A model generated the notes under the pieces. That model was given only the letters and a program-made list of their open reading frames with translations. It ran no database searches and was not told where the DNA came from. From contig NZ_JACHNA010000001.1 in NCBI RefSeq assembly GCF_014205175.1, forward strand, positions 434,001 to 498,000: a stretch of DNA of 64,000 bases, given 5' to 3'. Of the stretch, positions 8,500-17,800 are shown piece after piece (the first letter of the stretch is position 1; every line of letters begins with the position of its first letter). This DNA comes from Micrococcus cohnii. Lineage in GTDB: Bacteria; Actinomycetota; Actinomycetes; Actinomycetales; Micrococcaceae. A program made the translations under genes and the position numbers.

Positions 8500-9059
8500 C
8501 CGGTCGCCTCATGGACGTCGTCGACCTCAGCCGTCCGGTCAGCCGCATCGGCGCGGTGTGACGACCGGCCCCGGCCGATCAGCAGTCCAACGCCGGCGGC
8601 CACCGTGCCCACGAGCGCCATGGCCGCTGCTGTCACCGCGAGCAGTCCCGCCCCCGCGCCGAAGAGCACCCACCATTCGGCCGGATCGTCACGGCTCGCG
8701 ACGGTCAGGGCCAGCATCTCGCCCGCCGGTGCGGTCGCCGCAGCGAACGAGGTGAACGAACCCAGGAACCCGGTGCCGACCGCCGGCAGGAGGCGCGGAT
8801 CCCAGGGGCGGGACCGCCGCCGGGCCCGACTGGCACGGCCTCGGAGCAGTCCCAGGAGGAACGACCCCGCCGTGTTCAGGACCCCTGCCAGGCTCAGCGC
8901 AGCCAGGGTCGCCTGCGGGTCGAACGCCCCGGAGGGGCCAATGTGCCCCAGCAGAACTGCGCTGATCGTCAGGGCGGTCATCGAACCGGCCACGCCGCCG
9001 AGGACGACCCACGGCAGGAGTCTGAGGATGTGCCCGCCTGCGGAAGGTGTGGCGTTCAT
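8496..9059 (-). CDS. crcB: Fluoride channel subunit CrcB/Fluc (first copy)
   Basis: This is the first member of the crcB pair, 187 residues from the ATG at 9059, whose start overlaps the hisN stop by 4 bases. A longer in-frame extension up to 9302 lies inside hisN and was rejected. The canonical Fluc motif is present as [13 protein letters not shown], along with [12 protein letters not shown]. The protein is longer than usual because of a basic loop ([14 protein letters not shown]) and a charged C-terminal tail of about 25 residues. The positive loop could fix its orientation in the membrane, as expected for heterodimeric pairs. No fluoride riboswitch lies upstream. Confidence 0.88.
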   Translation of the reverse strand: MNATPSAGGHILRLLPWVVLGGVAGSMTALTISAVLLGHIGPSGAFDPQATLAALSLAGVLNTAGSFLLGLLRGRASRARRRSRPWDPRLLPAVGTGFLGSFTSFAAATAPAGEMLALTVASRDDPAEWWVLFGAGAGLLAVTAAAMALVGTVAAGVGLLIGRGRSSHRADAADRTAEVDDVHEATG

Positions 9060-9871
9060 GCGCCGGCGCCGCCGAGCCGGGCGAGCAGTTGGTCGTGCAG
9101 ACGCCCGTTCGTCACCAGGGCGTTGCCGCCGAACGGGCCCTCCTCGCCGTCGAGGGAGGTGAACCGGCCGCCGGCCTCGCGCACGATCGGCACGAGCGCC
9201 GCCATGTCGTGCACCTCGAGCTCCGGCTCGCACGCGATGTCCACGGCACCCTCGGCGACCAGCATGTAGGACCAGAAGTCCCCGAAGCCGCGCACCCGCC
9301 ACACGTCCGAGGTCAGCTCGAGGAATTCGCGGATCTGTCCGCGCTCGCGCCAGCCTTCGAGCGAGGAGAACGACAGGGACGCGTCGCCCAGCTCAGCGAC
9401 CTCCGACACCTGGATCCGTGAGGCCCGGATCAGCGAAGTGCCGGTGTAGGCGCCCTGCCCGGTCGCGGCCCACCAGCGGCGGTTCAGCGCGGGGGCGGAG
9501 ACGACGCCGACGACGGGCTCGCCGTTGTCGACGAGGGCGATCAGGGTCGCCCACACCGGCACGCCCCGCACGAAGTTCTTCGTCCCGTCGATCGGGTCGA
9601 TCACCCACGTGCGCCCCGAGCGGCCCGCGGTCTCACCGAACTCCTCGCCGAGGATCCCGTCGCGGGCACGCGCCCGGGACAGTGAGGAGCGGATGACCTC
9701 CTCGGCTGCGCGGTCGGCGTCGGTGACCGGCGTCAGGTCCGGCTTCTGGGTGACCTCCAGGTCGAGCGCCTTGAACCGGGCCATCGTGATCGAGTCGACG
9801 TTGTCGGCCAGCATGTGCGCGAGCCGCAGGTCGTCCGTGTGGTCTTTCGACCGGGTCTCGGAGCTGTCCAT
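9056..9871 (-). CDS. hisN: Histidinol-phosphatase, inositol monophosphatase family
   Basis: This Mg2+-dependent phosphatase probably performs the histidinol-phosphate step of histidine synthesis, the role of this actinobacterial branch of the inositol monophosphatase family. It has 271 residues. Metal-binding motifs are [18 protein letters not shown] and the late Asp in [11 protein letters not shown]. The start is taken as ATG 9871, because a -10-like TATAGC lies 9 bases upstream on the coding strand; a GTG at 9880 is in frame but overlaps that promoter. It lies next to rsgA and aroA as in other actinobacteria and heads an operon with two crcB genes. Confidence 0.88.
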   Translation of the reverse strand: MDSSETRSKDHTDDLRLAHMLADNVDSITMARFKALDLEVTQKPDLTPVTDADRAAEEVIRSSLSRARARDGILGEEFGETAGRSGRTWVIDPIDGTKNFVRGVPVWATLIALVDNGEPVVGVVSAPALNRRWWAATGQGAYTGTSLIRASRIQVSEVAELGDASLSFSSLEGWRERGQIREFLELTSDVWRVRGFGDFWSYMLVAEGAVDIACEPELEVHDMAALVPIVREAGGRFTSLDGEEGPFGGNALVTNGRLHDQLLARLGGAGA

Positions 9872-9913
9872 GAGCCCCACGCTATACCGAGCCCGCGCCG
9901 ACGCGGCGCGCCG

Positions 9914-11017
9914 TCACGGGGTGTCGTCGTCTGCCGCGGAGGCGGGGGTGGCGCCCGGATCGACCCGGTTGGCCAGCAGCCGACGCAGGGACGAGAGCCG
10001 CTCGGCGCCCGCGGCCCCGGCTCGGCCCGCGGCGACCCACGGGTCCAGTCCGCAGTCCCCGTCGTCGCTGAGGTGCTGGCAGCCGCGCTCGCAGTCGGCC
10101 AGGCCGCCGGCCAGCTCACCGAACGCCTCCACCACGCGGTCCGGCTCGACCCAGCCCAGACCGAAGGACCGGATGCCCGGGGTGTCGACCACCCAGGTCT
10201 CCGGCACTGGGTCTCCGTGTGCGTCGCGCAGCCGCACCGCCAAGGCCGAGGACGAGGTGTGCCGGCCCCGGCCGGTCACGGCGTTCACGTGCCCGGTCGC
10301 CCGCTCCGCCCCGGTCAGTGCGTTCAGCAGCGTGGACTTGCCCACGCCCGAGGGACCGACGAACGCCGCGGTGTGCCCGGTCAGACGCGCGGCGACCCGG
10401 TCCACGAGCGCGGCGTCGAGGGACGTGTCCCCGGAGCCCGGCTCGAACTCTGCCGCGCCCGAGGTGATCACCTCCAGGTCCAGGTCCGCGTAGTGGCGCA
10501 CCAGCTCGGTCGGGTCCTTCAGATCGGTCTTCGTGATCAGCAGCAGTGGGTGGATGCCCGCGTCATAGCAGGCGACCAGGGCCCGGTCGATGAAGCCGGT
10601 GCGCGGCTCGGGGTTCGCCGCGGCGACCATGATCACCAGCGTGTCCGCGTTGGCCACCACCACGCGCTCGACCGCGTCTGTGTCGTCGGCCGAACGGCGC
10701 AGCACCGTGTGGCGCTGTTCGACCCGCACGATCCGCCCGAGCGTGCCCTCGGCGCCGGAGATGTCACCGACGACGGCCACCTCGTCACCCGTGGCGATCG
10801 GGGTGCGGCGCAGCTCGCGGGCGCGCATGGCCGTCAGCGGCGCCTCCTGCCCGTCGAGCACGACGCGGTACCGGCCCCGGTCCACGGTCACGACGCGGCC
10901 CACGTGCGCGTCCTCGTGCTTCGGTCGCTCCTTCGTGCGCGGGCGCGATCCCTTCTTGGACGGGCGGGTGCGCACGTCCGACTCGTCCCAGACGTGGGGG
11001 TCCACTCTGCGGCCCAT
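9914..11017 (-). CDS. rsgA: Ribosome small subunit maturation GTPase RsgA
   Basis: RsgA is a late 30S assembly GTPase. Its 367 residues hold an N-terminal OB fold (HVGRVVTVDRGRYRVVLDG) and a circularly permuted GTPase. The G4-like LLLITKTDL comes first, then the P-loop GPSGVGKSTLLNAL, then G3 DTPGIRSFGL. A C-terminal zinc knuckle contains CERGCQHLSDDGDCGL. G4 reads TKTD where many relatives have NKxD. The start is ATG 11017, which shares one base with the aroA stop (TGATG), so the two are coupled. A longer frame up to 11071 overlaps aroA and was rejected. The basic N-terminal stretch is common in actinobacteria. Confidence 0.95.
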   Translation of the reverse strand: MGRRVDPHVWDESDVRTRPSKKGSRPRTKERPKHEDAHVGRVVTVDRGRYRVVLDGQEAPLTAMRARELRRTPIATGDEVAVVGDISGAEGTLGRIVRVEQRHTVLRRSADDTDAVERVVVANADTLVIMVAAANPEPRTGFIDRALVACYDAGIHPLLLITKTDLKDPTELVRHYADLDLEVITSGAAEFEPGSGDTSLDAALVDRVAARLTGHTAAFVGPSGVGKSTLLNALTGAERATGHVNAVTGRGRHTSSSALAVRLRDAHGDPVPETWVVDTPGIRSFGLGWVEPDRVVEAFGELAGGLADCERGCQHLSDDGDCGLDPWVAAGRAGAAGAERLSSLRRLLANRVDPGATPASAADDDTP

Positions 11018-12483
11018 CAGCGGCGCGGCTCCTTCGTCGTCGGCGGCGTCGGGTCCACCAGGCGGGTCCACCGCGCGGGGAAGTCCGGCATCGTCTTGGC
11101 CGTGGTGCCGACGTCCACGACGTGCGTGCCAGGGACGGCCAGTCCGAGGATCGCCGCGAACGTGGCCATGCGGTGGTCGCGGTAGGTCTGTGCGGTCGCC
11201 GGGCGCGGGGCCCCGCTGACGCGCGTTCCCGGGAAGTCCAACCGGTCGGCGCCCTCACGCACCGACACGCCGAAGCGGGCCGCCTCGGCGGCGAGCGCCG
11301 CCAGCCGGTCCGTCTCGTGACCGCGCAGGTGCCCGATCCCGGTCAGCGATGTCGGGCCCTCGGCCAGCAAGGCGAGGGCGGCGACGGTCGGGGCGAGCTC
11401 GGCGGTGTCCGCCAGCTCTCCGGCCCCGCGCAGTCGCGGACGGCCGGCCGCGTCGACCGGGCCGTGGACCGTCAGCACGCCCGTGGCGTCGGTGACCGTG
11501 TGCTCGACGCGCGCTCCGAACGCTTCGAGGATCGCGGGCCAGCGTGCGCCGATCTGCGTTGTCGCGGAGGGCCAGTTCGGCACACTCACCCGGCCCCCAG
11601 TCACGGCCGCGGCCGCGAGGAACACTCCGGCGTTGGACAGGTCCGGCTCGATCACGCGTTCGCCGGGCTGCTCGGCTCCGTCGGAGCCGGGCGGCCGCGC
11701 GGTGGTGCTGCCGGATTCGACCGGACGTGCTGCGGCTGTGCAGCAGAGGCGCCAGGTCTGCCCGTCCGGCTGGGTGGTGGTGATGCCGTGCTCGGCGAGC
11801 AGCCGTACCGTCATGGCGACGTGTTCCGGGCTGGGCACCCGCGCGCCGGTGTGCCGCAGCGTGAGCCCGCCGGGCAGTCGCCACCCGGACAGCAGCGCCC
11901 CGGAGAGGAACTGGGAGGAGGCCGAGGCGTCGATCGCGACCTCGGCGGGGCCGGTGGCCGAGGCATCACGATGCGGCACCACAAGCGTGAGGGGGAGCCG
12001 CCCGGGCTCGCCGAGCTCGGCGACCTGGACCCCGAGCTGGCGCAGTGCCGAGACCGTCGCTCCCATCGGCCGCGCCCGTGCCTCCGGGTCCCCGTCGATG
12101 TGGACGACCCCGGGACGCAGCGCCGCGACGAACGGCACGAAGCGCATGACGGTGCCGGCCAATCCGCAGTCGATGTGCACTTCGTGAGGCAGCGGTGCGC
12201 CTACCGGCAGGCCGTGCACGCGCAGCGCGCCGTCGGTCAGCTCCGCGAACCGGGCGCCGAGGGTCTCGAGGGCGGCCCGCATCAGGTCCGCGTCCCGGCT
12301 GCGCAGGGCACCGCGCAGGACGGTGGGCCCGTCGGTGAGCGCGGCGAGCACCAGATGCCGGTTCGTCAGCGACTTCGACCCGGGTACTCGCACCGAGCCG
12401 ACGACGCGGCCCGGGGCGGTCGGCGCCGGCCACGGATCGGGCAGGGTGCCGCCCACGGCGACGGCGGAATGGTTCTCGGGCAC
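11017..12483 (-). CDS. aroA: 3-phosphoshikimate 1-carboxyvinyltransferase (EPSP synthase)
   Basis: This enzyme joins PEP to shikimate-3-phosphate in the chorismate pathway. It has 488 residues. The substrate motif PGSKSLTNRHLVLAAL is at the N-terminus. DCGLAGTVMRF replaces the enterobacterial GNAGTAMRP-type loop, and DHRMATFAAILGL is at the C-terminus. A Ser/Gly-rich insert lies in the middle (near TAAARPVESGSTTARP). The GTG start at 12483 is supported by TAATGT exactly 7 bases upstream, with no ribosome binding site. It is divergent from sigR, and its stop overlaps rsgA. Confidence 0.94.
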   Translation of the reverse strand: MPENHSAVAVGGTLPDPWPAPTAPGRVVGSVRVPGSKSLTNRHLVLAALTDGPTVLRGALRSRDADLMRAALETLGARFAELTDGALRVHGLPVGAPLPHEVHIDCGLAGTVMRFVPFVAALRPGVVHIDGDPEARARPMGATVSALRQLGVQVAELGEPGRLPLTLVVPHRDASATGPAEVAIDASASSQFLSGALLSGWRLPGGLTLRHTGARVPSPEHVAMTVRLLAEHGITTTQPDGQTWRLCCTAAARPVESGSTTARPPGSDGAEQPGERVIEPDLSNAGVFLAAAAVTGGRVSVPNWPSATTQIGARWPAILEAFGARVEHTVTDATGVLTVHGPVDAAGRPRLRGAGELADTAELAPTVAALALLAEGPTSLTGIGHLRGHETDRLAALAAEAARFGVSVREGADRLDFPGTRVSGAPRPATAQTYRDHRMATFAAILGLAVPGTHVVDVGTTAKTMPDFPARWTRLVDPTPPTTKEPRR

Positions 12484-12490
12484 GGGCTCA

Positions 12491-12496
12491 ACATTA
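12491..12496 (-). promoter_or_regulatory. -10 box of aroA, leaderless start
   Basis: On the coding strand TAATGT is followed by seven bases and then GTG. This spacing would place the transcription start at or next to the start codon. Confidence 0.5.
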
Positions 12497-12621
12497 CCCA
12501 GGCCCGTGCGGCCGAGACGTCCGGCAGAGGCCTCCGGCTGAACCGCTCGGCGCATCCGCTCGGCCGATCCGTTCGGCCGCCTCGACCGTGTGCAGGCCGA
12601 TGCGGGTCATGCGCAGGCGAC

Positions 12622-12651
12622 GGGAATAGCGCGCCGCGACTCGGTGCTGTA
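12622..12651 (+). promoter_or_regulatory. Candidate SigR-type autoregulatory promoter
   Basis: GGGAAT at 12622-12627 matches the -35 of SigR/SigH promoters (GGGAAT, 16-20 bases, GTT). The -10 is uncertain: GCT at 12646 or GTA at 12649 are partial matches. The position, about 100 bases before the upstream sigR start, fits the autoregulated p2 promoter known in Streptomyces. Confidence 0.4.
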
Positions 12652-12748
12652 CCCGGCATCGCGAGGCGACCGCCCGCGACGGTCGGGACCCGCGCCCGGC
12701 TGGACCATGCACCACCGACTCGTGCACCACGAGGGAGAGGAGGCCGGG

Positions 12749-13579
12749 ATGCCGACCTGCGCCGCGCCCGTCCGGACGCTGTCGTCCGCCTCGCCCGTAG
12801 ACTGGCCGATGATGAGCATGCAGAGTCCGGGCCCCCACATTGAGCGACCCGCCCACGCTCCCGAACACGACCGCGCCGACATCGATGTGGCCGCCGAGAC
12901 CGATGCCGACCGTCGGGTCCGGTTCGAGCGCGACGCCCTCGAGTTCGTCGACCAGCTCTATTCGGCCGCGCTGCGGATGACCCGCAACGCCCAGGACGCC
13001 GAGGACCTCGTCCAGGAGGCCTACACCAAGGCCTATTCGTCCTTCCATCAGTACCGGCCCGGCACGAACCTCAAGGCGTGGCTCTACCGGATCCTGACGA
13101 ACACGTACATCAACCTGTACCGCAAGCGGCAACGCGAGCCGCAGCAAGCGGACACGGACACCGTCGAGGACTGGCAGATGGCCCGGGCGGCCGAGCACAC
13201 CTCCACCGGGCTGCGCTCGGCCGAGAACGAGGCGCTCGACCACCTGCCGGACTCCGAGGTCAAGGCGGCCCTGCAGTCCATCCCGGAGGAGTTTCGCCTC
13301 GCGGTGTACTTCGCCGATGTGGAGGGCTACGCCTACAAGGAGATCGCCGAGATCCTCGACGTGCCGATCGGCACCGTGATGTCCCGGCTGCACCGCGGCC
13401 GCAAGCAGCTGCGTGAGAAGCTGGCCGCCTACGCCGCCGAGCGTGGCATGGGACCGATGGCCGCCGGCAGGAGCGACGCCGAGATCGGGACGGGGCCCGC
13501 GTCTGGCAAGAGCGACACGAAGCAGAAGGCCTCTGCCACGAGGTCCCCGGCGAAGCAGACGAAGGAGCAGACGCGATGA
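12749..13579 (+). CDS. sigR: ECF sigma factor SigR/SigH, thiol-oxidative stress
   Basis: This group-4 (ECF12-type) sigma factor directs RNA polymerase to thiol-stress genes. Region 2 is [31 protein letters not shown] in outline, and region 4 contains [27 protein letters not shown] charged tail of about 45 residues follows. There are two credible starts. ATG 12749 follows the strong GGAGAGGAGG and gives 276 residues. ATG 12809/12812 lies 5-8 bases after a TAGACT box and would give about 255 residues from a leaderless message. Streptomyces makes an unstable long SigR isoform in the same way. It overlaps rsrA by 4 bases. Confidence 0.94.
   Translation: MPTCAAPVRTLSSASPVDWPMMSMQSPGPHIERPAHAPEHDRADIDVAAETDADRRVRFERDALEFVDQLYSAALRMTRNAQDAEDLVQEAYTKAYSSFHQYRPGTNLKAWLYRILTNTYINLYRKRQREPQQADTDTVEDWQMARAAEHTSTGLRSAENEALDHLPDSEVKAALQSIPEEFRLAVYFADVEGYAYKEIAEILDVPIGTVMSRLHRGRKQLREKLAAYAAERGMGPMAAGRSDAEIGTGPASGKSDTKQKASATRSPAKQTKEQTR
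12798..12803 (+). promoter_or_regulatory. -10 box inside the sigR 5' coding region
   Basis: TAGACT lies 5 bases before ATG 12809 and 8 bases before ATG 12812. It is identical to the -10 boxes of prfB, the sulfurtransferase gene and argS, and would drive a leaderless message for the short SigR form. Confidence 0.5.
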
Positions 13580-13839
13580 ACCGCACCGACTGTTGTGATT
13601 CGCTCGGCGACGACCACCTGCGCCGGATCTACGAGTATCTGGACGGGGCACTGAGCGCGGAGCAGCTCGAAGCCGTGCGCGAGCACCTGCGGCACTGCCC
13701 GACCTGTGCCCGGCAGCGCGAGCTCGAGGAGCTGATCCGCGCCCGGGTGCGCCGGTGCTGCCAGGAGAAGGCGCCCGAGCAGCTGCGCGCGAGCATCCGC
13801 ATGCGCCTGACGCAGGTGCGCATCACCGATGTGAGCTGA
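13576..13839 (+). CDS. rsrA: Zinc-binding anti-sigma factor RsrA
   Basis: RsrA holds SigR inactive in the reduced state and releases it when its zinc-linked thiols are oxidised to a disulfide. The 87-residue protein carries the ZAS signature H-x3-C-x2-C in [10 protein letters not shown] (residues near 38-45), plus Cys pairs near the N-terminus (DCCDS) and at RRCCQ. Its start overlaps the sigR stop by 4 bases (ATGA), so the anti-sigma factor is made in step with its target. A strong terminator follows about 70 bases later. Confidence 0.94.
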   Translation: MNRTDCCDSLGDDHLRRIYEYLDGALSAEQLEAVREHLRHCPTCARQRELEELIRARVRRCCQEKAPEQLRASIRMRLTQVRITDVS

Positions 13840-13910
13840 GCACCCCTCGTGCGGCCCTGGACGCCGCGCCCGACGCGGTGTTTCGGGACGTCCGGGGCCG
13901 CGGACATGAC

Positions 13911-13943
13911 GAAGGGCCGACACCCTCCGGGTGTCGGCCCTTC
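13911..13943. terminator. Bidirectional terminator between rsrA and bL37
   Basis: A perfect 15-base stem GAAGGGCCGACACCC / GGGTGTCGGCCCTTC with a 3-base loop. It stands between two convergent genes and can serve both. Confidence 0.85.
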
Positions 13944-14008
13944 GCGTCTGCGGCAGAGTCGCCTCGACGCCCGAGCGGGCGGGGCGGGCGACGCAACGCG
14001 CTGAGTGA

Positions 14009-14083
14009 TCAGGCGTTGGGGCGCTTGCCGTGGTTCGCGCCCTTCTTACGACGATCGCGGCGCTTGCGGCCTCGCTTGCTCAT
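14009..14083 (-). CDS. Ribosomal protein bL37 (24 residues)
   Basis: A 24-codon gene encodes MSKRGRKRRDRRKKGANHGK followed by RPNA. It is preceded by the near-perfect ribosome binding site AGAAGGAGGT at proper distance from the ATG. The very basic peptide, the SKRGRK start and the ANHGKRPNA end match the small actinobacterial large-subunit protein bL37, known from mycobacterial ribosome structures. It lies next to sigR-rsrA, convergent with them. Length alone would hide it from most gene finders. The identification is from memory of the family; the gene itself is well supported by its start signals. Confidence 0.85.
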   Translation of the reverse strand: MSKRGRKRRDRRKKGANHGKRPNA

Positions 14084-14169
14084 CGCGCCACCTCCTTCTG
14101 GTGTTGGAAACACCCCATTCTGTCACATCCTGCAGGCGGACCGACCGTGCCGGGGTCGGCTCGAGCGGA

Positions 14170-14775
14170 TCAGGCGGTGGGCTCGGGCACGCCGAGCCAC
14201 TGGTACCAGCCGCGGTGCAGAACGAGCCAGGCGATGAGCCCGTGTCCGGCCTGGCCGGGCACCCCCTGGCCGGCGGCCAGGTCCGAGCGCCACTGCTCGT
14301 GCGAGCGCAGGGGCGTGAACGCGTCCACGTAGAGGTGATTGCGCCGGGCCGCGACATCCGCGTAGGCGGCGTTCAGCTCGGCCAGGCGGTCGTTGCGTTC
14401 GTCGTCCAGGCCCGGGGTGGGGCCGACGACCAGCACCGGGATCGAGCGCTGCGACGCGGTGTCCAGCACGTTCGCGAGGTTCAGCCGGGAACGAGCCGAC
14501 GAGGAGGCATCGACGTCGAGGTCGGCGTCGGACAGGGCCACGACGAGCCGGTTCTCCACGTCGGACGAGAAGCGGCGGGAGGCCTCGGCCCACCACCGCT
14601 CGCCGAGCTCTTCGGTGGTCTCATGCGGCACGGCGAGCACGTAGTTCTCGATGCTCACCTGCGGCGCCGACGTGCGGGCGAGCACGCGGCCCCACCAGCC
14701 GATCGCACGGGGGTCCCCGGCGCCGGCCAGCAGGTGGTCGCCGACGGCGGCGATCCGGATCTGGCGAGTGTCCAC
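14170..14775 (-). CDS. SGNH/GDSL hydrolase-like protein lacking the block I serine
   Basis: This 201-residue protein has the layout of SGNH esterases: block I IRIAAVGDHLLAGAGDPRAIGW, central DADLDVDASSSARSRLNLANVL, GPTPGLDDERNDRLAELN and a C-terminal His in GQAGHGLIAWLVLHRGW. Block I reads GDH where the catalytic Ser of GDS should be, so ester hydrolysis by the classic mechanism is doubtful. The GTG start at 14775 has AAAGGA upstream; the longer frame to 14850 has none. It lies just after kgd on the same strand and may be co-transcribed. The role is unknown. Confidence 0.75.
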   Translation of the reverse strand: MDTRQIRIAAVGDHLLAGAGDPRAIGWWGRVLARTSAPQVSIENYVLAVPHETTEELGERWWAEASRRFSSDVENRLVVALSDADLDVDASSSARSRLNLANVLDTASQRSIPVLVVGPTPGLDDERNDRLAELNAAYADVAARRNHLYVDAFTPLRSHEQWRSDLAAGQGVPGQAGHGLIAWLVLHRGWYQWLGVPEPTA

Positions 14776-14868
14776 TGACAGGTCCTTTCGGTGGGGCGGT
14801 GCGGCTGCGCAGCCGGCCCGGGCCTTCACGAGGCCGGGCCGGCCGCGCACGGGTGCGTACCGCGCGGA

Positions 14869-17800
14869 TCAGGCGTCGAAGATCGCCTTCTGCAGGATCT
14901 GGGCCTCCTCGTCGTGCCGGCCCTTCGTGCCCGCCGAGGTGGCGGCACCGGCCGGACGCGAGGCCAGGCGCACATCGCGGTCCAGCTCGGGCAGCAGGGT
15001 GAGCGCCATGTAGGGCCAGGGGCCCTGGTTGGCCGGCTCGTCCTGCGCCCACACGACGTCCGCGTCCGGGTACTGGTCCAGCTGTTCCCGGATCTCGTCG
15101 AGCGGCAGCGGGTACAGCTGCTCGACGCGCACGATCGCGGTCGAGGTGTCCCCGGACTTGTCGCGGGTGGCCACCAGGTCGTAGTACAGGCGGCCCGAGA
15201 CCAGCACGACGCGCTTGACGTCGGAGGCCGCGACCGAGGCGTCCGGGATCACCGGCTGGAAACGGCCCTGCGTGAAGTCCTCGACCGAGTTGGCGGCGGC
15301 CTTCAGGCGCAGCAGCTGCTTCGGCGTGAACACGACCAGCGGGCGCCGCGGCCGTGCGTAGGCCTGCTCACGCAGCAGGTGGAAGTGGTTCGCGCCCGTC
15401 GAGGGGTTCACCACGCGCATGTTGTTCTCGGCGCACATCTGCAGGAAGCGCTCGATGCGGGCCGAGGAGTGGTCCGGGCCCTGGCCCTCGTAGCCGTGCG
15501 GCAGCAGCAGCACGACCGAGGAGGTCTGCGCCCACTTCTGCTCGGCGGAGGAGATGAACTCGTCGATGACGGTCTGGGCGCCGTTGACGAAGTCGCCGAA
15601 CTGCGCCTCCCACAGCACGAGCGCGTCCGAGCGCTCGACGGAGTAGCCGTACTCGAAGCCCAAGGCCGCGTACTCGGACAGCAGCGAGTTGTAGACCCAG
15701 AAGTTCGCCTGGTCCTCGGACAGGTGCTTCAGCGGGGCCCAGGTCTCGCCCGTCGCTCGGTCGTGGAACACCGAGTGGCGCTGCGTGAAGGTGCCGCGCT
15801 GCGAGTCCTGGCCGGCCAGGCGCACCGGAACGCCCTCGCTGACCAGCGAACCGAACGCCGCGAGCTCCGCGAAGCCCCAGTCGATGCCCCCGTCGACGGC
15901 CATCTTGGCGCGCTTCTCGAGCAGGGAGGTGAGCTTCGGGTGAATCGAGAAGCCCTCTGGCACGTCGAGGTGCGCTTCACCGATGCGGCGCAGCGTCTCG
16001 GGGGAGACCGCCGTCGAGCTGGGGGCCTGCGGGGCCTCGTCGCGGTCTGCGGCCGGCTCGATGCCGGAGCCGACGACCGGGATCTGGCCGGTCTGGGAGG
16101 CATGGGTCTCGGTGAACGCCTGCTCGAGCCGCTGCTGGTAGTCCTTCAGCGCCGAGTCGGCCTCGTCGTGAGTGATGTCGCCGCGGCCCACCAGGGACTC
16201 GACATACAGCCTGCGGGTCGAGCGCTTCTGCTCGATCAGGTTGTACATGCGCGGCTGGGTCATCGACGGATCATCGCCCTCGTTGTGGCCGCGGCGGCGG
16301 TAGCACACCAGGTCGATGACGACGTCCTTGTTGAACCGCTGACGGTACTCGAACGCCAGACGCGCCACGTGCACGACCGACTCCGGGTCGTCGCCGTTGA
16401 CGTGGAAGATCGGTGCCTGGATCGTCTTGGCGACGTCCGTCGAGTACACGGACGAGCGGGCCGCCGACGGGGGAGTGGTGAAGCCGACCTGGTTGTTCAC
16501 GATCACGTGGACCGTGCCACCGGTGCGGTAGCCCTGCAGCTGAGAGAGGTTGAGGGTCTCGTTGACCACGCCCTGGCCGGCGAACGCGGCGTCGCCGTGC
16601 ACGAGGATCGGCAGCACGGAGAACGAGTCCGCGCTCTGCGAGCCGCGGTCCAAGCGGTCCTGCTTCGCGCGCACGATGCCCTCGAGCACCGGGTTCACCG
16701 CTTCCAGATGCGACGGGTTCGCGGCCAGGTACACGCCGGTGCGGTTGCCCGCGTCCGAGACGAAGGTGCCGGAGGTGCCCATGTGGTACTTCACATCGCC
16801 CGAGCCCGCGGTGCCGCCGGGGGTGGCCCCCTCGAACTCGCGGAAGATCTGCGAGTAGGTCTTCCCGGCGATGTTCGCCAGCACATTGAGACGACCGCGG
16901 TGGGCCATGCCGATGGCGACCTCGTCCAGGCCGTTGTCCGCGGCCTCGGACAGCACGCCGTCCAGCAGCGGGATCAGCGACTCGCCGCCCTCGAGGGAGA
17001 AGCGCTTCTGGCCGATGTACTTGGTCTGCAGGAAGGTCTCGAACGCCTCGGCCGCGTTGAGCCGGCCCAGGATCCGCAGCTGTTCCTCGCGGGTCGGCTT
17101 GGAGTAGGGCCGCTCGAGCTGCTCCTGGATCCACTGCCGTTCGGCCGGGTCCTGAATGTGCATGTACTCGATGCCGACGGTGCGGCAGTAGGCGTCGCGC
17201 AGCACGCCCAGGATGTTGCGCAGCGAGAGCACGTCCGAGCCGCCGAAGCCGCCGGTCGGCCAGGGGCGGTCCAGGTCCCACAGGGTCAGGCCGTGCTCAC
17301 GGATGTCCAGGTCCGGGTGCGAACGCATCGTGTACTCGAGCGGGTCCGTGTCCGCCATCCGGTGACCGCGGTCGCGGTAGGCATGGATCAGCTGCTGGAC
17401 GCGAGCGACCTTGCCGACCTGCTCGTCCGGGTTGACCTGCAGATCCTGCGACCAGCGCACCGGCTCGTAGGGGATGCGCAGGTCCTTGAAGACCTCGTCG
17501 TAGAACCCCTGCTCGCCCAGCAGCAAGCCGTGGACGATCTTGAGGAACTCGCCCGATCCCGCGCCCTGGATGACACGGTGGTCGTAGGTCGAGGTCAGGG
17601 TGATCGTCTTGGAGATTGCCAGATCGTTGAGGGTCTTCTCCGAGGCGCCCTGGAACGCGGCCGGGTAGGTGAGCGCGCCGACGCCGACGATCGCGGCCTG
17701 ACCCTTGGACAGACGCGGCACCGAGTGCACTGTGCCGATGCCGCCCGGGTTCGTCAGCGAGACGGTCGTGCCCGCGTAGTCGTCCATCGTGAGCTTGTTG

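Noticed and set aside
8079-9110. Fluoride riboswitch for the crcB pair
   Set aside because: The crcB genes follow hisN with overlaps and no leader; no aptamer-like sequence precedes hisN either.
12590-12748. Still longer SigR start at 12590
   Set aside because: The first 53 residues have no ribosome binding site and would begin upstream of the candidate SigR promoter.
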